Assembly: GCA_020650975.1 (NCBI GenBank)
Contig: JAIPMN010001324.1
Span: 1 to 32,444, forward strand
Source: Apostichopus californicus
Lineage: Eukaryota > Echinodermata > Holothuroidea > Aspidochirotida > Stichopodidae
Length of the DNA stretch: 32,444 nt
Reading direction: 5' to 3'
The translations under genes were made by a program, and so were the position numbers. Of this stretch, positions 20,238 to 31,324 are shown one piece after another (position 1 is the stretch's first letter; every line of letters begins with the position of its first letter). The notes beneath the pieces were generated by a model that did not search any database, was not told where the DNA came from, and worked only from the letters and a program-made list of their open reading frames with translations.

Positions 20238-20303
20238 GGGGGTGGGGGACCACCATGCCTAGGAACAGAAGGGGGTGGGGGACCACCATGCCTAGGAACA
20301 GAA
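20238..20303. repeat. 33-bp G-rich tandem duplication
   Basis: Two copies of GGGGTGGGGGACCACCATGC and CTAGGAACAGAAG. Two pairs of G5 runs give G-quadruplex potential on the plus strand. Confidence 0.85.
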
Positions 20304-20621
20304 GCAATGCAGTTTGGTATAACGCCAAGGCTTCATGGTTTGTATACGTGTGGACTTCAGAATGTCCTTTTGTACGGAAAGTAGCCAACATTGTATTGAA
20401 ATTACAATGCTATCCCCTTATCATCTTACTATTGTTATTTCCTGTGGTTGGTTGGTTGGTTGGGAGATAAAGGGTTGTTAGAAGATAATTACTTACCAGT
20501 CAGTGACCTTATAAAGTTTGAGTCTCTTATCCTTAAGTAATATCCTCTTAGAACAAAACAAGTACAGAATGTCTCAATCTGTCATATTACCCCATGCAAC
20601 ATAAACACAGTGTACCCTTAA

Positions 20622-20695
20622 AGGCAGTGACATTGCCAAGAGGGGGAGGGACATGGGGGACACTCCCCACCCCTAAATGTTAGGTGACCCCTCAT
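20622..20695 (+). repeat. G-rich interspersed repeat (CAGTGACATTGCCAAG type)
   Basis: It reads GGCAGTGACATTGCCAAGAG, then a G run and CACTCCCCACCCC. An inverted relative at 30257..30306 reads GTGGCGTTGCCCAAGG on its minus strand, followed by a G run. Probably the edge of a common interspersed repeat of unknown class. Confidence 0.45.
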
Positions 20696-20784
20696 GAAAC
20701 CAGAAATGTGCAATGTTCAGAAAACCTAACCCTGCTGATTTGGAGCCGATATAAGTAAGAAATTATGGAAACTGTAAAGATTCT

Positions 20785-20880
20785 TAATAAAATATTAATA
20801 ATAATAGAATGAGACATATATAGTGCCAAATCAGTAGACAAAAGTCACTGCTCAAGATGCTTTGCATAGAAAGCAAATTA
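20785..20880 (-). mobile_element. LINE 3' tail fragment, inverted
   Basis: On the minus strand it reads ATGCAAAGCATCTTGAGCAG, then TTTGGCACTATATATG and an ATTATTATTAAT tail. This is the standard TATAGCGC-plus-ATT 3' end of CR1/L2-like retrotransposons. No coding part is retained. Confidence 0.55.
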
Positions 20881-21867
20881 ATTTACAAAAGAACAAGTGA
20901 AAATTTTCGGGGGCTTCACACCCTAGACTTTGTGTTTGTGGTGCCAGAGTTTCCTCTACCCTCATACCCTGCCCCCACCCCATTAATTTGTGTTCTCATA
21001 TGGCTGTGCACCCCCCCCCCCTTCCTTCAATTCCAAGTGTCAATGCCATTGTTGAGTTGAAAGGTCATTTATCTCACACAAAATGCCTGCCCCATAGTCT
21101 CATACACAATCTCTCAAAATGCCCATGCCACAGACCATTCTACAGTACACAATCTCTTTTATTCCTACACCACACCCCATTCCCTGTAAACTATCCCACA
21201 CTGCACCCACACATTGTAAACATCATTCTATGTACACCATACCTTACCACAGTGTTCCTATTCGACACAACTATTTCCTTTAAAATACTGTTTTTTCTTT
21301 CCTTGCCTTTTTAACCAAAGGCAGTTTACCAACACATGTTCAAATCTGTATTTTAATCAGATAAATCCCTGTGTGGGCCAAGTTTGGATATCAACAACTT
21401 CCCCTGTATCCTTGTTTTAATTTGTTAGAAATGCTTTCCAAATAAGTAGGCAAAGCATTGTACATAAAAGCACTTGCAGGAAACCTTTAAAACAGCAGAA
21501 TAAATCATTTATTTCAACTCAGTTTGACCAACATTCCAAACCATCGATAAAAAGTGTTGATTCGTTTAGAATTTAATATTCTGGGCCAAATACGCAGGAA
21601 CTGGTTTCTCAGCCAAATAAATAAATAGAAATAATTTTAGAATTTTGGATCAGTATTCATCAGTCAATCTGTACATTTCATCAACTTTTATGCAAATGTT
21701 CTTTGTAAACCAGTACTCAGCAAATTTTCTAAAATAAGTGCTTAAATTCAGAAGTGGTTCTTATCTTGGTTTTCATATCTATTTTCCTTCTTTCTTTCTT
21801 TTTGGTCTTTAAGGTGATCTCAACCCAGAGTGGTAGCTGATGATGTCATTGCTGTTTGAAGGAAGAA
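20881..21867. other. Intergenic DNA, no gene recognised
   Basis: It holds CA/CCC-rich low-complexity sequence (20960..21240) that creates a 108-codon open frame of Pro/His/Leu composition, and otherwise AT-rich DNA. A TTTC run precedes the next array. Confidence 0.45.
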
Positions 21868-22095
21868 TGACCTCCCGTATATGTGGTAGATCAGTAGTCC
21901 CACCCCAATCGTGGGAGAGAGCTGGTCCCATATGTGTGGTTGCTTGCTGGTCCCATCACACTGTTTGTTACAGCCGGTCTCATACTTCCTATTGGAAGAC
22001 ATCTTGTCTCGCATACGTGTGGTGGATAGATGGTCTCAACCACTTTGTGGGAGGAAGTCGGTCTCATTCCTGTGTGGTAAACCGACTGTCATGAA
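21868..22095 (+). repeat. Degenerate 27- to 28-bp tandem array, about 8 units
   Basis: The core GGTCYCA recurs at 21896 (AGTCCC), 21924, 21949, 21976, 22005 (TGTCTC), 22032 and 22060, spaced 28, 25, 27, 29, 27 and 28. Most units also carry TATGTGTGGT- or TACGTGTGGT-like sequence. A first worn unit starts near 21868. Open frames across it (84 and 65 codons) follow the repeat and look incidental. Confidence 0.7.
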
Positions 22096-22162
22096 GAGGA
22101 GTATTTAAAGGCAGAGGTAGCAATCTACTAGCCTATCTGTCTTTATTAAGCTACTTGCTACC

Positions 22163-22380
22163 GTGGAGTGTTAGCTCAGTGGTTATAGCCTTTCATGAGA
22201 TCCCGAGTTCAAGTTACTCCAAGATTAATGTATGTCGTCCAGTTACAGAGTTGTTGACAATTGACAATTCCTAATCATGGACGTTAAATATGAATCTAAG
22301 AGACTGACTTCGGTCAGCTTGCAGCTTTGATAAGCCAATGATGGCTTCTTCGCGAGTTCCTGAATCTAAAATACATACTT
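22163..22380 (+). mobile_element. tRNA-derived SINE with A and B boxes
   Basis: The tRNA-like head has an A box TTAGCTCAGTGG at 22171..22182 and a B-box-like GAGTTCAAGTTACTCC near 22206. The body follows (TTGACAATTCCTAATCATGG, CGTTAAATATGAATCTAAG, the CTGACTTCGGTCAG hairpin at 22304..22317, GCTTCTTCGCGAGTTCCTG) and ends close to AATACATACTT. It shares its body with the inverted copy at 13813..14035. Transcription would be by RNA polymerase III. Confidence 0.82.
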
Positions 22381-24639
22381 GCTCAAATAGACCAGTTTGA
22401 ATGTTATTCTTATTATTCAACTTGAGCAATTTGGAAGGAATGATCTATCAAAAGCTCTGATATTTATACCACTTGGCTTTTTTTGATTTGTTGTCAGCTG
22501 ATAGACAATAACGAATACCTGCTGATGAAGTCTGCTAAGATGCTGGTGAAATCTCAAAGTATACGCACAAATATCAATCCAGGAAGCTTTTATTTTGTGA
22601 AATGAGAGGGACGGGAGGACCATGGATACTTCCATGTATACTGCAGATTAGCAGGAGCTCTTGAGTAACTTTAATACACAAGTCATTTCCATGTATAAGC
22701 AATAAAGTGTCAGATATTAACTTCATCCTGGTTAATTATCTTTACTTTTTGCCAATACCATTTTCAAATTTAGATGTAGACTCACTTTATTATCTACTAA
22801 CAAAATATAAGTAACTTCTATTTTAATCCTGAACTTCAAACCTGTGGTAGATGTCACCTGGATTTTAAATGGACACAAGCCCCATCCTCTCCCCCCCCCC
22901 CCTCCCCTCCTGAGTAACCGACACATTAAAGTTTGTGCGTATAGAGACTTTGTGAGTAGCGCCATTTTTCATAAAACTTGCGCTGTTGTAAATACTTACC
23001 ATCAATCGGGTAAAAACTTAAACGCTAATGGGAAAAACAGCCTGTGACACACTTACTGCATTTGGTAGACTACTCAGGATTGAGGAAGATGGATTTTAAA
23101 TTTGTACTCTGCTGTTTACTCCTTCATTACAGGATAAATCTGCTATAACCCTAACCTCAGCATTTGGGAAAACGGGTACATCAACCTGCCAGGAAATTAT
23201 GGCTTCATGGAGCTTGTAACAAATTCTGCATTGCTTCCTCTGCAAAGCAAGGACAATCTGCATTGACAAGTGTGTGAGAATTATATCACATATACACATT
23301 TTTGACCCATTTCTAGTTCTTTGACTTCATGCTAGTGTAAATGCAGCCTTTACAAATGTCCCAGATAGTGTTGGTTCACCTAGTTTGGTAGTTATTTTAT
23401 TTCATGCTGTAACGTCGTCCTCCTAACCTGGAAGGAACAGGTGTGCGCCAAATAAAAAGTAAGATCATTTAAAATTTGTTTGTCAGTTGCTTAGCTGAGA
23501 GGATTGCCACCCCCTTATCTGGGTTAATTACTCATTAATGAGACAGGAATTCCTCACCTCCGCTGTTCAGAACAAACTTAAGTGATGTTAGTGTCCTTTC
23601 TGGTTGTGTCTACTACACGTTTAATAGTCTTAACAGTTTCCGAATCCACCCTCTTTGGGGGTAGCATTCATTCTAGAAACAATAAGCAATCGTTTGTTTG
23701 GTTGGTCAAGTAGGAGGTCAGTAAACTGCTTTGTTGTTTATGCACCGCAATCTACACGATGAGTAATGTTATTGAAACTTTGTAAAGTATCGTTACAAAA
23801 AGACTTGTTTGAAGCCATTCAGGGTTGGATAATTATGCCATGGTAGATGAATAGTTAATAAACTGTTGTCCAACAACAACTTGCTCTGGGTACTACTGTA
23901 TTACCAGTTTACAACCTGGTTAGCCCCTCGCTTGGTTTAGACCCAGAAAATAAACGGTGACTTTCCGAAGTAACCAAAGCTGTCTTCCATATCTTACTCC
24001 TCAAGCTCTTTTGTGAAAGTTTATCGCTGTTGCAGCTGCTTCATTAGTTCATGTGCCTTCGGAGAAAATATGTCTGATCAAAATATTTTAAGAAGAAATA
24101 GATGATAATAGAACTCTGAGAGAAGTAGCAGCAATGATTGTCCACTGTTTCATTTAACCCATTGTTATGAGGAGTTCTTCCTTATTTGGGACAAATTCCC
24201 AAAGGTGATGTTTGGATCAAGACAAGATCAAAAGATAAAAACTTTTCAATCCTCACTCAGTTGCCTTTTGAGTTATCATAATACTGAAAACAAAAATTTC
24301 AGGATAAATATTTTAAAAATGTTAATGTAGTGTTGTTGTCAATGTGTGTATGTTAAGACTTGTTTGACAATGGATAGGATTGACAAGTATATGCTGCAGC
24401 TCAAACTGAGCAGTTTATCAAAAAATTAAAAAGAAAATAAATGAAAGCTTAATTTTCTGCTCAGTGTCACTTTCTCAGTATAACACCTCAGTATAACACC
24501 AGTATAACACATTCTCTTGAATAACACCTTGGAGTTTAGTTTGATACAACAGTACTCTTCAGGGATGAAAGCCAAACAGGTTTGGCCTCAGCTTCCGTTC
24601 TCAAAAATGTTTGAAGAAAGCATCATTTCTTTCATTCTT
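22381..24639. other. Intergenic DNA, no gene recognised
   Basis: It holds a C10 run (22889..22900) in a pyrimidine patch and several TTGG/GGTT short repeats (23690..23705). A few short open frames are present, none with a domain I recognise. A small repeat CTCAGTATAACAC lies at 24474..24512. Confidence 0.45.
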
Positions 24640-24836
24640 TTAAAAGAATAGTCCAGGTCAAAATTTCGTTTTGATATGTTAAAGAGGAACATAATCTTAG
24701 CATTCTAGTGAAATTTGCATTCAATTCCTATCTACCGTTTTTGAGATATTGACAGTTGAAGTTATCTGATATTCTACCAAAAGAACTTGAAGCAAACAGG
24801 TGTGATGTCATAGTTGCACACTGACAAATAATGTTT
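24640..24836 (+). mobile_element. Solo arm of the foldback element
   Basis: It starts TTAAAAGAATAGTCCAGGTC and continues AAAGAGGAACATAATCTTAG, CAATTCCTATCTACCGTTTT and GCAAACAGGTGTGATGTCAT, ending at GACAAATAATGTTTT. It matches both arms of 18313..18878, but no inverted partner follows. Confidence 0.82.
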
Positions 24837-25366
24837 TGAAAGAAAATTTGCACATTTCTTTCAATTTATGGTTGAACATAATAATTTATAGAAAAATGTT
24901 ATTTAACAAGTTAACGAGAGAATAAAATTATTATCAACAACTGTGTAACGTTTGTATTCCTGACTCGTTTTCTCCCTCCAAATACCGAAACAAAGTGGAT
25001 GAGAAAACTGCCAATGCTTTGCTTGTATAATACCCTACCATATGAATGCAAACACAGATTGAAAGAATCATGTCCATTGCGTTTAACTTTCCTTTCACTT
25101 TACTTAACCTAGTAGTCATGGTACTCTGTCAGGTTGAATTAAAAGTAATTAAGTGTATAATAATTTAAAAAAAATACCAAATAAATATATGTAAAAAAAA
25201 TACCAATAATAATTTAACAAAAAATGCCAACACATAAAGGGATAGTTCCTTTATGCTGCTGCGTACACTACAGATACACACCTCACGCAACACAAGACTG
25301 AAAAAGAAATAATTGTTCCTGCTGATTTGTTTGTCTATGACACTAATACAAACAACCCATTTAGTT
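24837..25366. other. Intergenic AT-rich DNA, no gene recognised
   Basis: Includes A-rich repeats AAAAAATACCAA at 25167..25210. No supportable coding region. Confidence 0.45.
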
Positions 25367-25510
25367 AGTACAGGAAATACCAACAGACTGTATAACAAAT
25401 ATATCTCCATCTATGACTCCGAGTACAGGAAATACCAATACAGACTAAATAACAAATATGTCCCTATGTCTCCATCTATGACACCAAGTACATGAAATAC
25501 CATACTGATG
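25367..25510. repeat. Irregular 55- to 65-bp tandem repeat, 3 units
   Basis: Starts at 25367, 25422 and 25487 share AGTACAGGAAATACCA, and the units include ACAAATATATCTCCATCTAT-like sequence. The period changes from 55 to 65 through a small insertion. Confidence 0.75.
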
Positions 25511-27566
25511 GCATAAATATGTTTGTCATAAATGCTTTGCTTGTGGATAACCAAGATACCCCTAATGCAAACATCAACACCGACTCACTAAGTTTGTTTC
25601 TTCTACATAATTTGGAGAGAGTTCATTGTTTTCCACCAGTCAAATCCTCGGTCAGTAACAGCATGTTTTGTTTTCCATATGCTAACCTCGTATGATTCGA
25701 TTGGCTTAAACAGGAAACATTTTTCATCAGTTTTCATGGGAGTGTATTTTGACAGATCCTTCTCTGACATTCTCGTCAAGTTGAGTGGGAGAATTAAACC
25801 AATAAAGAGGATTGTTAACTCTCACTTATATGACCCTAATATTTTTTTTACCTTACCAGCGGAGGAAAAGTAACCATATTATAAACATGGCAACTTCAAA
25901 ATTTCCGTGGTAATACTGTAAATAGCTTTTGTGGTTCTTACTGACACACACACAATTTGATTGACATATTTTTGCAAATTTGTAAGGTTTTACTGTTCTT
26001 TCAAGGAGGTTTTGTTCACTATGTTCACCAAGCCTACAGAGTTATTAGGCTACTCAAAATAAGAGCTTGTAGATCTTTGTAGATCTAAAAGCTTGTAGAT
26101 CTTTTTATCAAGTGAACTATAAGTACTGATTAATTACTGATTCCATTCAATTCCAAAATATTTTTTTTATAGTTATGACCAATTTCATAATGGCATACAA
26201 AAATCAATCTAGAATTTTTTTTTCCAACCTTATTCTTTTTCTCCTTTGAAAGAAAAATTAAGTACCGGAGCTAATAAATATAATGGCATATAATGCCAAG
26301 AACGGAATCAAAACCTTTACAAACATCCAACTGCTTAAAGATGTATCTGTTGTGCTTAAACACACACCTGTTGTATTTTACTTATAAGAGCTACCACCAT
26401 CAGTTTAAATTATACACAATATGTCTTACTGATTAAGAAACCTCTAATCCCTGATTTCAGGTATGCATCTCCAATACATAAGATCTACAATGTGAATGTC
26501 AATCAGAATTGATGGTTAAGAATAATGGAAATTGAGATGGAACATCAAAACACACCTCTTTCTTTATACAAATCCTGGAACCGTCCCTAATGTATACTGG
26601 TTAATTTTGATATGGTGCAGAATAGATGGAGTTTAATTTTGATTCATTTGCCGAATTGAGGATGAGTTCAATCATTGTTATATCATGAGCAACTACAAGG
26701 TTGCATTTGTCTTTCTCTGCCATATTTTTGGCTGGCTATTTTATATTAAACTTGCTTATATCGATATGGAGTAAAGGTGCCAAAAAGGAAAGAAAAAAGC
26801 AGTTAAAAAGCTGGAAGTTGCAGATAAGAATGAGACAATGTTTGCTTTTCTTATCATTTCTTTTGCATGAATGCCATAATTTGTGGACATAGTATAATTC
26901 GTTGATGCGGCCTCCGGTGATGTTATCTGTTAATATACAAATGGAATGGTAAAAGTATAAAATCAGCGACTGAAATCTTTTCAACTTTTGACTCGAACCA
27001 TGCACCTGCATCCATGGGTAACTTACTATCAAAATACCCGGTATTAATAAGTTGAATGGTTCTCGGATCTGTTTGGTTGTTGAATCCTTTACAAAATGAG
27101 GCCAAGGATATTACATGGCAGGAAACCCTTGGACAGAAGGGAGTAGCTTCTGTCGTGACAATTGTCTGTGGTCGCTTCCTGATTCAACTGTTTGATGACA
27201 GTGATGAGAAAAATAAGGTCATGAAGGGGGAAGATCACAAAAAATAAAATGTATCATTTAGTCCAGGAAAACAGTTTCAAGAATGTGGTAAAATCCACAA
27301 ACTTTACAACGATAATTAAAGAGGGAAAAATAAAAGAGATGTGCTTTTGGAATGCAGGAATCCTTGTTAGATGAGCGTTCCCCCCTTTATTTTGAGTGTA
27401 AGAATTCAGAACCAAAGTTACAAGCTCATTTAATCTGTATATCTGTATATGAAAGTTATACATTCCTGTGTCATCCCATCCCTATCTCCTCCTTCCCACT
27501 CTTATCCATTTTTAATGTAAGAAAAGTTGTCCAGACCTCTTCATGTTCCCTCCTCCACACAACCCT
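25511..27566. other. Intergenic DNA, no gene recognised
   Basis: It holds a small AGCTTGTAGATCTTTGTAGA repeat at 26064..26105 and several T runs. The 63-codon frame 27056..27247 ends in a Lys-rich tail before AATAAAAT but has no family match that I know. A Lys-rich stretch near 26777..26850 is also unrecognised. Confidence 0.4.
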
Positions 27567-27921
27567 CTCTCTCCTGTGGGGATGTGAAATATTGTAGATG
27601 CTTCTCAGCAAAATCCATGGAAATATTTATTATGTTAAAATGTCACATGAGGGTTTCCTATGGTAAATTGACGGACACTAAATGGGTATTAGTGTTTACA
27701 GTTGTTAAGAGATATGCAGGTCAGATGTGCAGAGTTAAGTCTCTCTCCTGTGGGGAGGTGAAATATTGTAGATGCTTCTCAGCAAACTCCATGGGAAAAG
27801 TTGCCACGGAAATATTTATTATGTTAAAATGTTACATGAGGGTTTCCTATGGTAAACTGACGGACACTAGATGGGTATTAGTGTTTTGTTAAGAGATGCA
27901 GGTTAGATATGCAGGGTTAAG
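27567..27921. repeat. 174-bp tandem duplication
   Basis: Copies start at 27567 and 27741 (CTCTCTCCTGTGGGGA) and both run through TGAAATATTGTAGATGCTTC, GAGGGTTTCCTATGGTAAA and GACGGACACTA to a GTTAAGAGAT..GCAGG end. Copy two has a 14-base insertion near 27794 and small deletions near 27885. It keeps one 121-codon frame open across both copies. Confidence 0.9.
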
Positions 27922-29220
27922 AGATATTCTGCAGTATTAACTAGGCTCTAGTTTGTATTGCATAATAATGTATGAAACAATTCAATGGAAAATGCTAAAC
28001 CAAACAGATTAAGGAGTCAAAGAGTATTAGACAGAACACTTTTAATAAATACAATTCAATAGTTTCTTATGTTGTTTAACATGCTCTCCTTGAAAGAAGA
28101 TACAATGGGACCACTTTTTGCAATCAAAATATTGGTAAAATGTGATTTTTGAGGGCGCTGTTCACAGGCATCGTTGGGCTGTATCCTTTCAACCAAAAAG
28201 GTTTTGTATTTTTTTTGGCCCAATTCCATCCTTTGAGACATGTGGCAAGACACAATATCAATTTCAGGCGATTCTGAGAGGGTCGACGTGGAATCGACCC
28301 AAAAATCTGTTGATTTGGCATGGATTGACTCAATTAATAATTTGCATGAACAAACCTCTTTCTTGCCAAGACCTAAAATGTTAATCAATGATCCAAAGTG
28401 ATGTCATTGTTAGTAAATATCAACTTTACCAAAATTTCTGCAATTCCTTTAATATTGTTTTTTTCCATTCAGTGCGAGTATGCAGGGTCATTTATGTTTA
28501 AATGAGGCTGTCTTGGCAGTTAACAGTATTACCCTCCGAATATGCTAGATAGTCTAACCATGGTCAATTTCAAGTACTTTATAGTTACCACCTTCAAAAT
28601 ACTATAATTTTGTCACTCGGTGCTGCCTAGCATTGCAGGCTCAAAAGTGTCCTGGATAATTTGAGCAATTGTTATCACTGTATAATTATTTGGGGTGGGT
28701 TCAAACCAATGACTTTTAACCAAGCTCTAAGAGTCAAATGACCTGATATAAGCAACCTAATTACTCGTTGAGTTTCTGAACAATATTCCTACTGTCAGTA
28801 TATGGGAGCAGCATGAAGTTAACTAGTTAACTATTGACACAAGGAAGCATCCACTTATGTGGTTAGACATACTAACACACAATGTAAATATCATCTGCAC
28901 ACAATGTTATATATTGACTTCTTCATCCATGACAAAAACAGGAGCCGTTTCTATGGCAGCTACCACCACTCTTTTCCGCAAAATGATGTCTGGATGTATT
29001 TCGGCGCAACTCCAATCACAGGTTGTACTTCACTTCTATACAACTTATGTTGAACTTAACTAATGTTGTACTAAACTTCTGTTGTACTTAACTTATGTTG
29101 TACTTTAACTTCTGAATTATACTGATCAATGCAGTATGCTGAGAACATGAATCCCAGCCATACGTACCTTAGATAATTCACTACTCATTGGGAGCAGGCA
29201 AATTTTAGAAAATACTATAT
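27922..29220. other. Intergenic DNA with one doubtful exon candidate
   Basis: Mostly unremarkable AT-rich sequence. The only protein-like piece is at 28953..29021, listed separately. Short TTGTACTTAACTT-type repeats lie at 29023..29110. Confidence 0.4.
28953..29021 (+). other. Doubtful first-exon candidate (presequence-like peptide)
   Basis: ATG to CAG|GTTGTA encodes MAATTTLFRKMMSGCISAQL and QSQ, basic, Ser/Thr-rich and free of acidic residues, as in mitochondrial targeting peptides. No second exon, promoter or family match is visible, and the donor is weak. Chance is likely. Confidence 0.12.
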
Positions 29221-29310
29221 GAATCTGTATCGTTATTACCAATGCATTGGTCAAGGGGATAAAAGGCAGCGGTATATAGAAGTAATGAAACCTAACATCA
29301 GGAATTGTCA

Positions 29311-29436
29311 TGGGTTCAAGCCCTGGCCAGTTACCAATGTGTTGGTCAAGAGAATTGAAATGGGTTCAAGCCCTGGCCAGTTACCAATGTGTTGGTCAAG
29401 GGACTTGAAATGGGTTCAAGCCCTAGCCAGTTAAGG
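29311..29436 (+). repeat. 50-bp tandem repeat with B-box-like core, 3 units
   Basis: TGGGTTCAAGCCCTGGCCAG recurs at 29311, 29361 and 29411 (the last with CTAGCC). Between the copies is TTACCAATGTGTTGGTCAAG. A fourth, headless piece of the spacer lies upstream (ACCAATGCATTGGTCAAGGG, 29238). GGTTCAAGCCC fits the RNA polymerase III B box, so it may derive from a SINE head. Confidence 0.82.
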
Positions 29437-31324
29437 TAAGTAAGGTACGGGTTTAGTAGCCAGCAGAAATCTGGGTGTTATCACATCTGAAATGGACTTT
29501 TAAATAATAAAATATCCCAAAATGAGCTTAAACAGTAAAATTGGATAGCTACCTGATAGTACTTGAATATCCTTGATTTAAACTTGAAACATTCTGGTTA
29601 AAATCATTTGGATGATGCTTAACATAGTAAAATGGTCACGGAGGACATATTATCATGTGGATCCTTGGCCAAACAGAACATAACAACAACTATTGTTGAT
29701 GAAAGATACAAAAACTTAGCAAGATCATTATATACAAGAGGAGCAAATTAACCAGGAGCTGAGTAAGTACTCGGCTACCAATAACCAAACCATATAAAAG
29801 ATAAACATCCTTGGATGGATAAACATCCTTGTCCCTTTTATATTTATCTGTCAACCAACTTCCACTCCTAATTGCTACTTCACATTATTTTAAATCTTGT
29901 CTGAATCACTATAATGTCATGTTAATGACACCATGCACTACTACAGATTCATTCTATAATGTTTTTGGTTCTTTTATCTTTTGTTTACATTTAAAGACCT
30001 GAACACACTCAAGGATAAGATTGATGGGATCAACTATTCAGAAATCATTGCTTCTGACTGGCAGTACAACAAAGCATTAATCCTCAAATCCTTGATGAGT
30101 GGTTTTTGAGTGGTTTATGGGCTGATAAAGAGGACAAAAGGTGGTGCAATAAAACATGGATTGTTGCTACTGTTACAATCAGTATGGCCCCTAAATATGC
30201 TAGAATGCTTAGTAATGGTCACTTGAAATAGATGTCCACTAATCGCATCATGTTTGTTTGGGAGGGGACAGCCCCCCCCCCCTCCACCTTGGGCAACGCC
30301 ACTGAAAAGAACAAAGACATCTAGTTCCTAGGCCTGCATGACATCATACGTTCAGTTGATTTTTGATATCATATGATCCACCCACATTTTTGCTTAAACA
30401 AGTTTTGATGTACCTAAGTGTTTGTGGAATATGTAAACCATATTAACAGGCTTGAACAAAGTAAAATTGAACATACTATGGATCCAAGTGAACAGCAAAA
30501 TTAACATGAGAGAAAATATTTCCCTCTGGGACATTGTTTGGTTATGCTCCATGGAATACCAAGCTCAGTGAGAGGTATTATAGTCAAGATTTCCCTAATT
30601 GTATTCTCTATTAAACTGTCCTCTGCTTTCATAACAGAACCAATATCTCCCCATGCTGTAGAGATGACATTTAATGCACTATTCTAATCAGAGGGTTTGA
30701 ATGACCTCTCAAATGTCCTGCAAAAAATATCATGCTTTGCTTCTAAAATAAACCTTTTTAAGAAGCAACTGTGTTAAACCTACATTCTAGTGCATTAAAA
30801 ACCCTAACTGTTAGGACATGCTCAAAATAGCAGATACTGTGTTTGTCCACAGAGAAGAGTTTAAGGCCCAGGTCTTCAAACCTGTTTACTTCATGAACAT
30901 AAGTCTCACCTTGACTGTTAAAACTACTTAGATAGCTGGATCTTTTTTCCAACTGCTGTTACTAGTTGATTCCAAGTTTAAATAGTACATTATCCTTGGA
31001 GATAATGGAACATCATGTTTACAGGAAAGTAAACAAGCGTGTGTCCTTGCAGTGATGTACCAACCTTACTGCAAAAACTAATTCTCACCTGGCATAATAT
31101 TTAAGTACACATATGGGAAACATATCACATTACATATCTGGATGTGCATGTATACGAAACCCCTAAACTGTTCAGGAAGCTCATTGTTACATAGCGGTGC
31201 AGGTAAAACTACATGGCTATTTGAATCAAGGCATAGAGCAGTAAGCAAATGGAATCACAAACCACTGACAATGAAACATAAAATAAAGACTTGTCATTCC
31301 TGACATAATTTCTTTGTTTTGTTG
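29437..31324. other. Intergenic DNA, no gene recognised
   Basis: It holds a small AAACATCCTTGGATGGAT repeat (29807..29835), a C11 run at 30270..30281 in the inverted G-rich repeat, and two short protein-like frames (29632..29751 and 29997..30109) without family resemblance. Confidence 0.4.

Noticed and set aside
20988..21314. 108-codon Pro/His-rich frame
   Set aside because: Created by CA- and CCC-rich low-complexity DNA; no domain or splice context.
22163..22225. Functional tRNA gene
   Set aside because: A and B boxes are present, but the acceptor stem and cloverleaf do not form and a SINE body follows.
26736..27032. 98-codon minus-strand frame with Leu/Ile/Phe-rich parts
   Set aside because: AT-rich DNA gives such composition by chance; no family match.
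28056..28388. 110-codon minus-strand frame
   Set aside because: No recognisable family, no splice or promoter signal, and overlapping frames on both strands of similar length.
29632..30109. Two protein-like pieces (MVTEDILSCG.. and LNTLKDKIDGINYSEI..)
   Set aside because: Each is under 40 codons and I know no family for either. The second follows a TTTAAAG acceptor-like site and might be an exon or LINE relic, but support is too thin.
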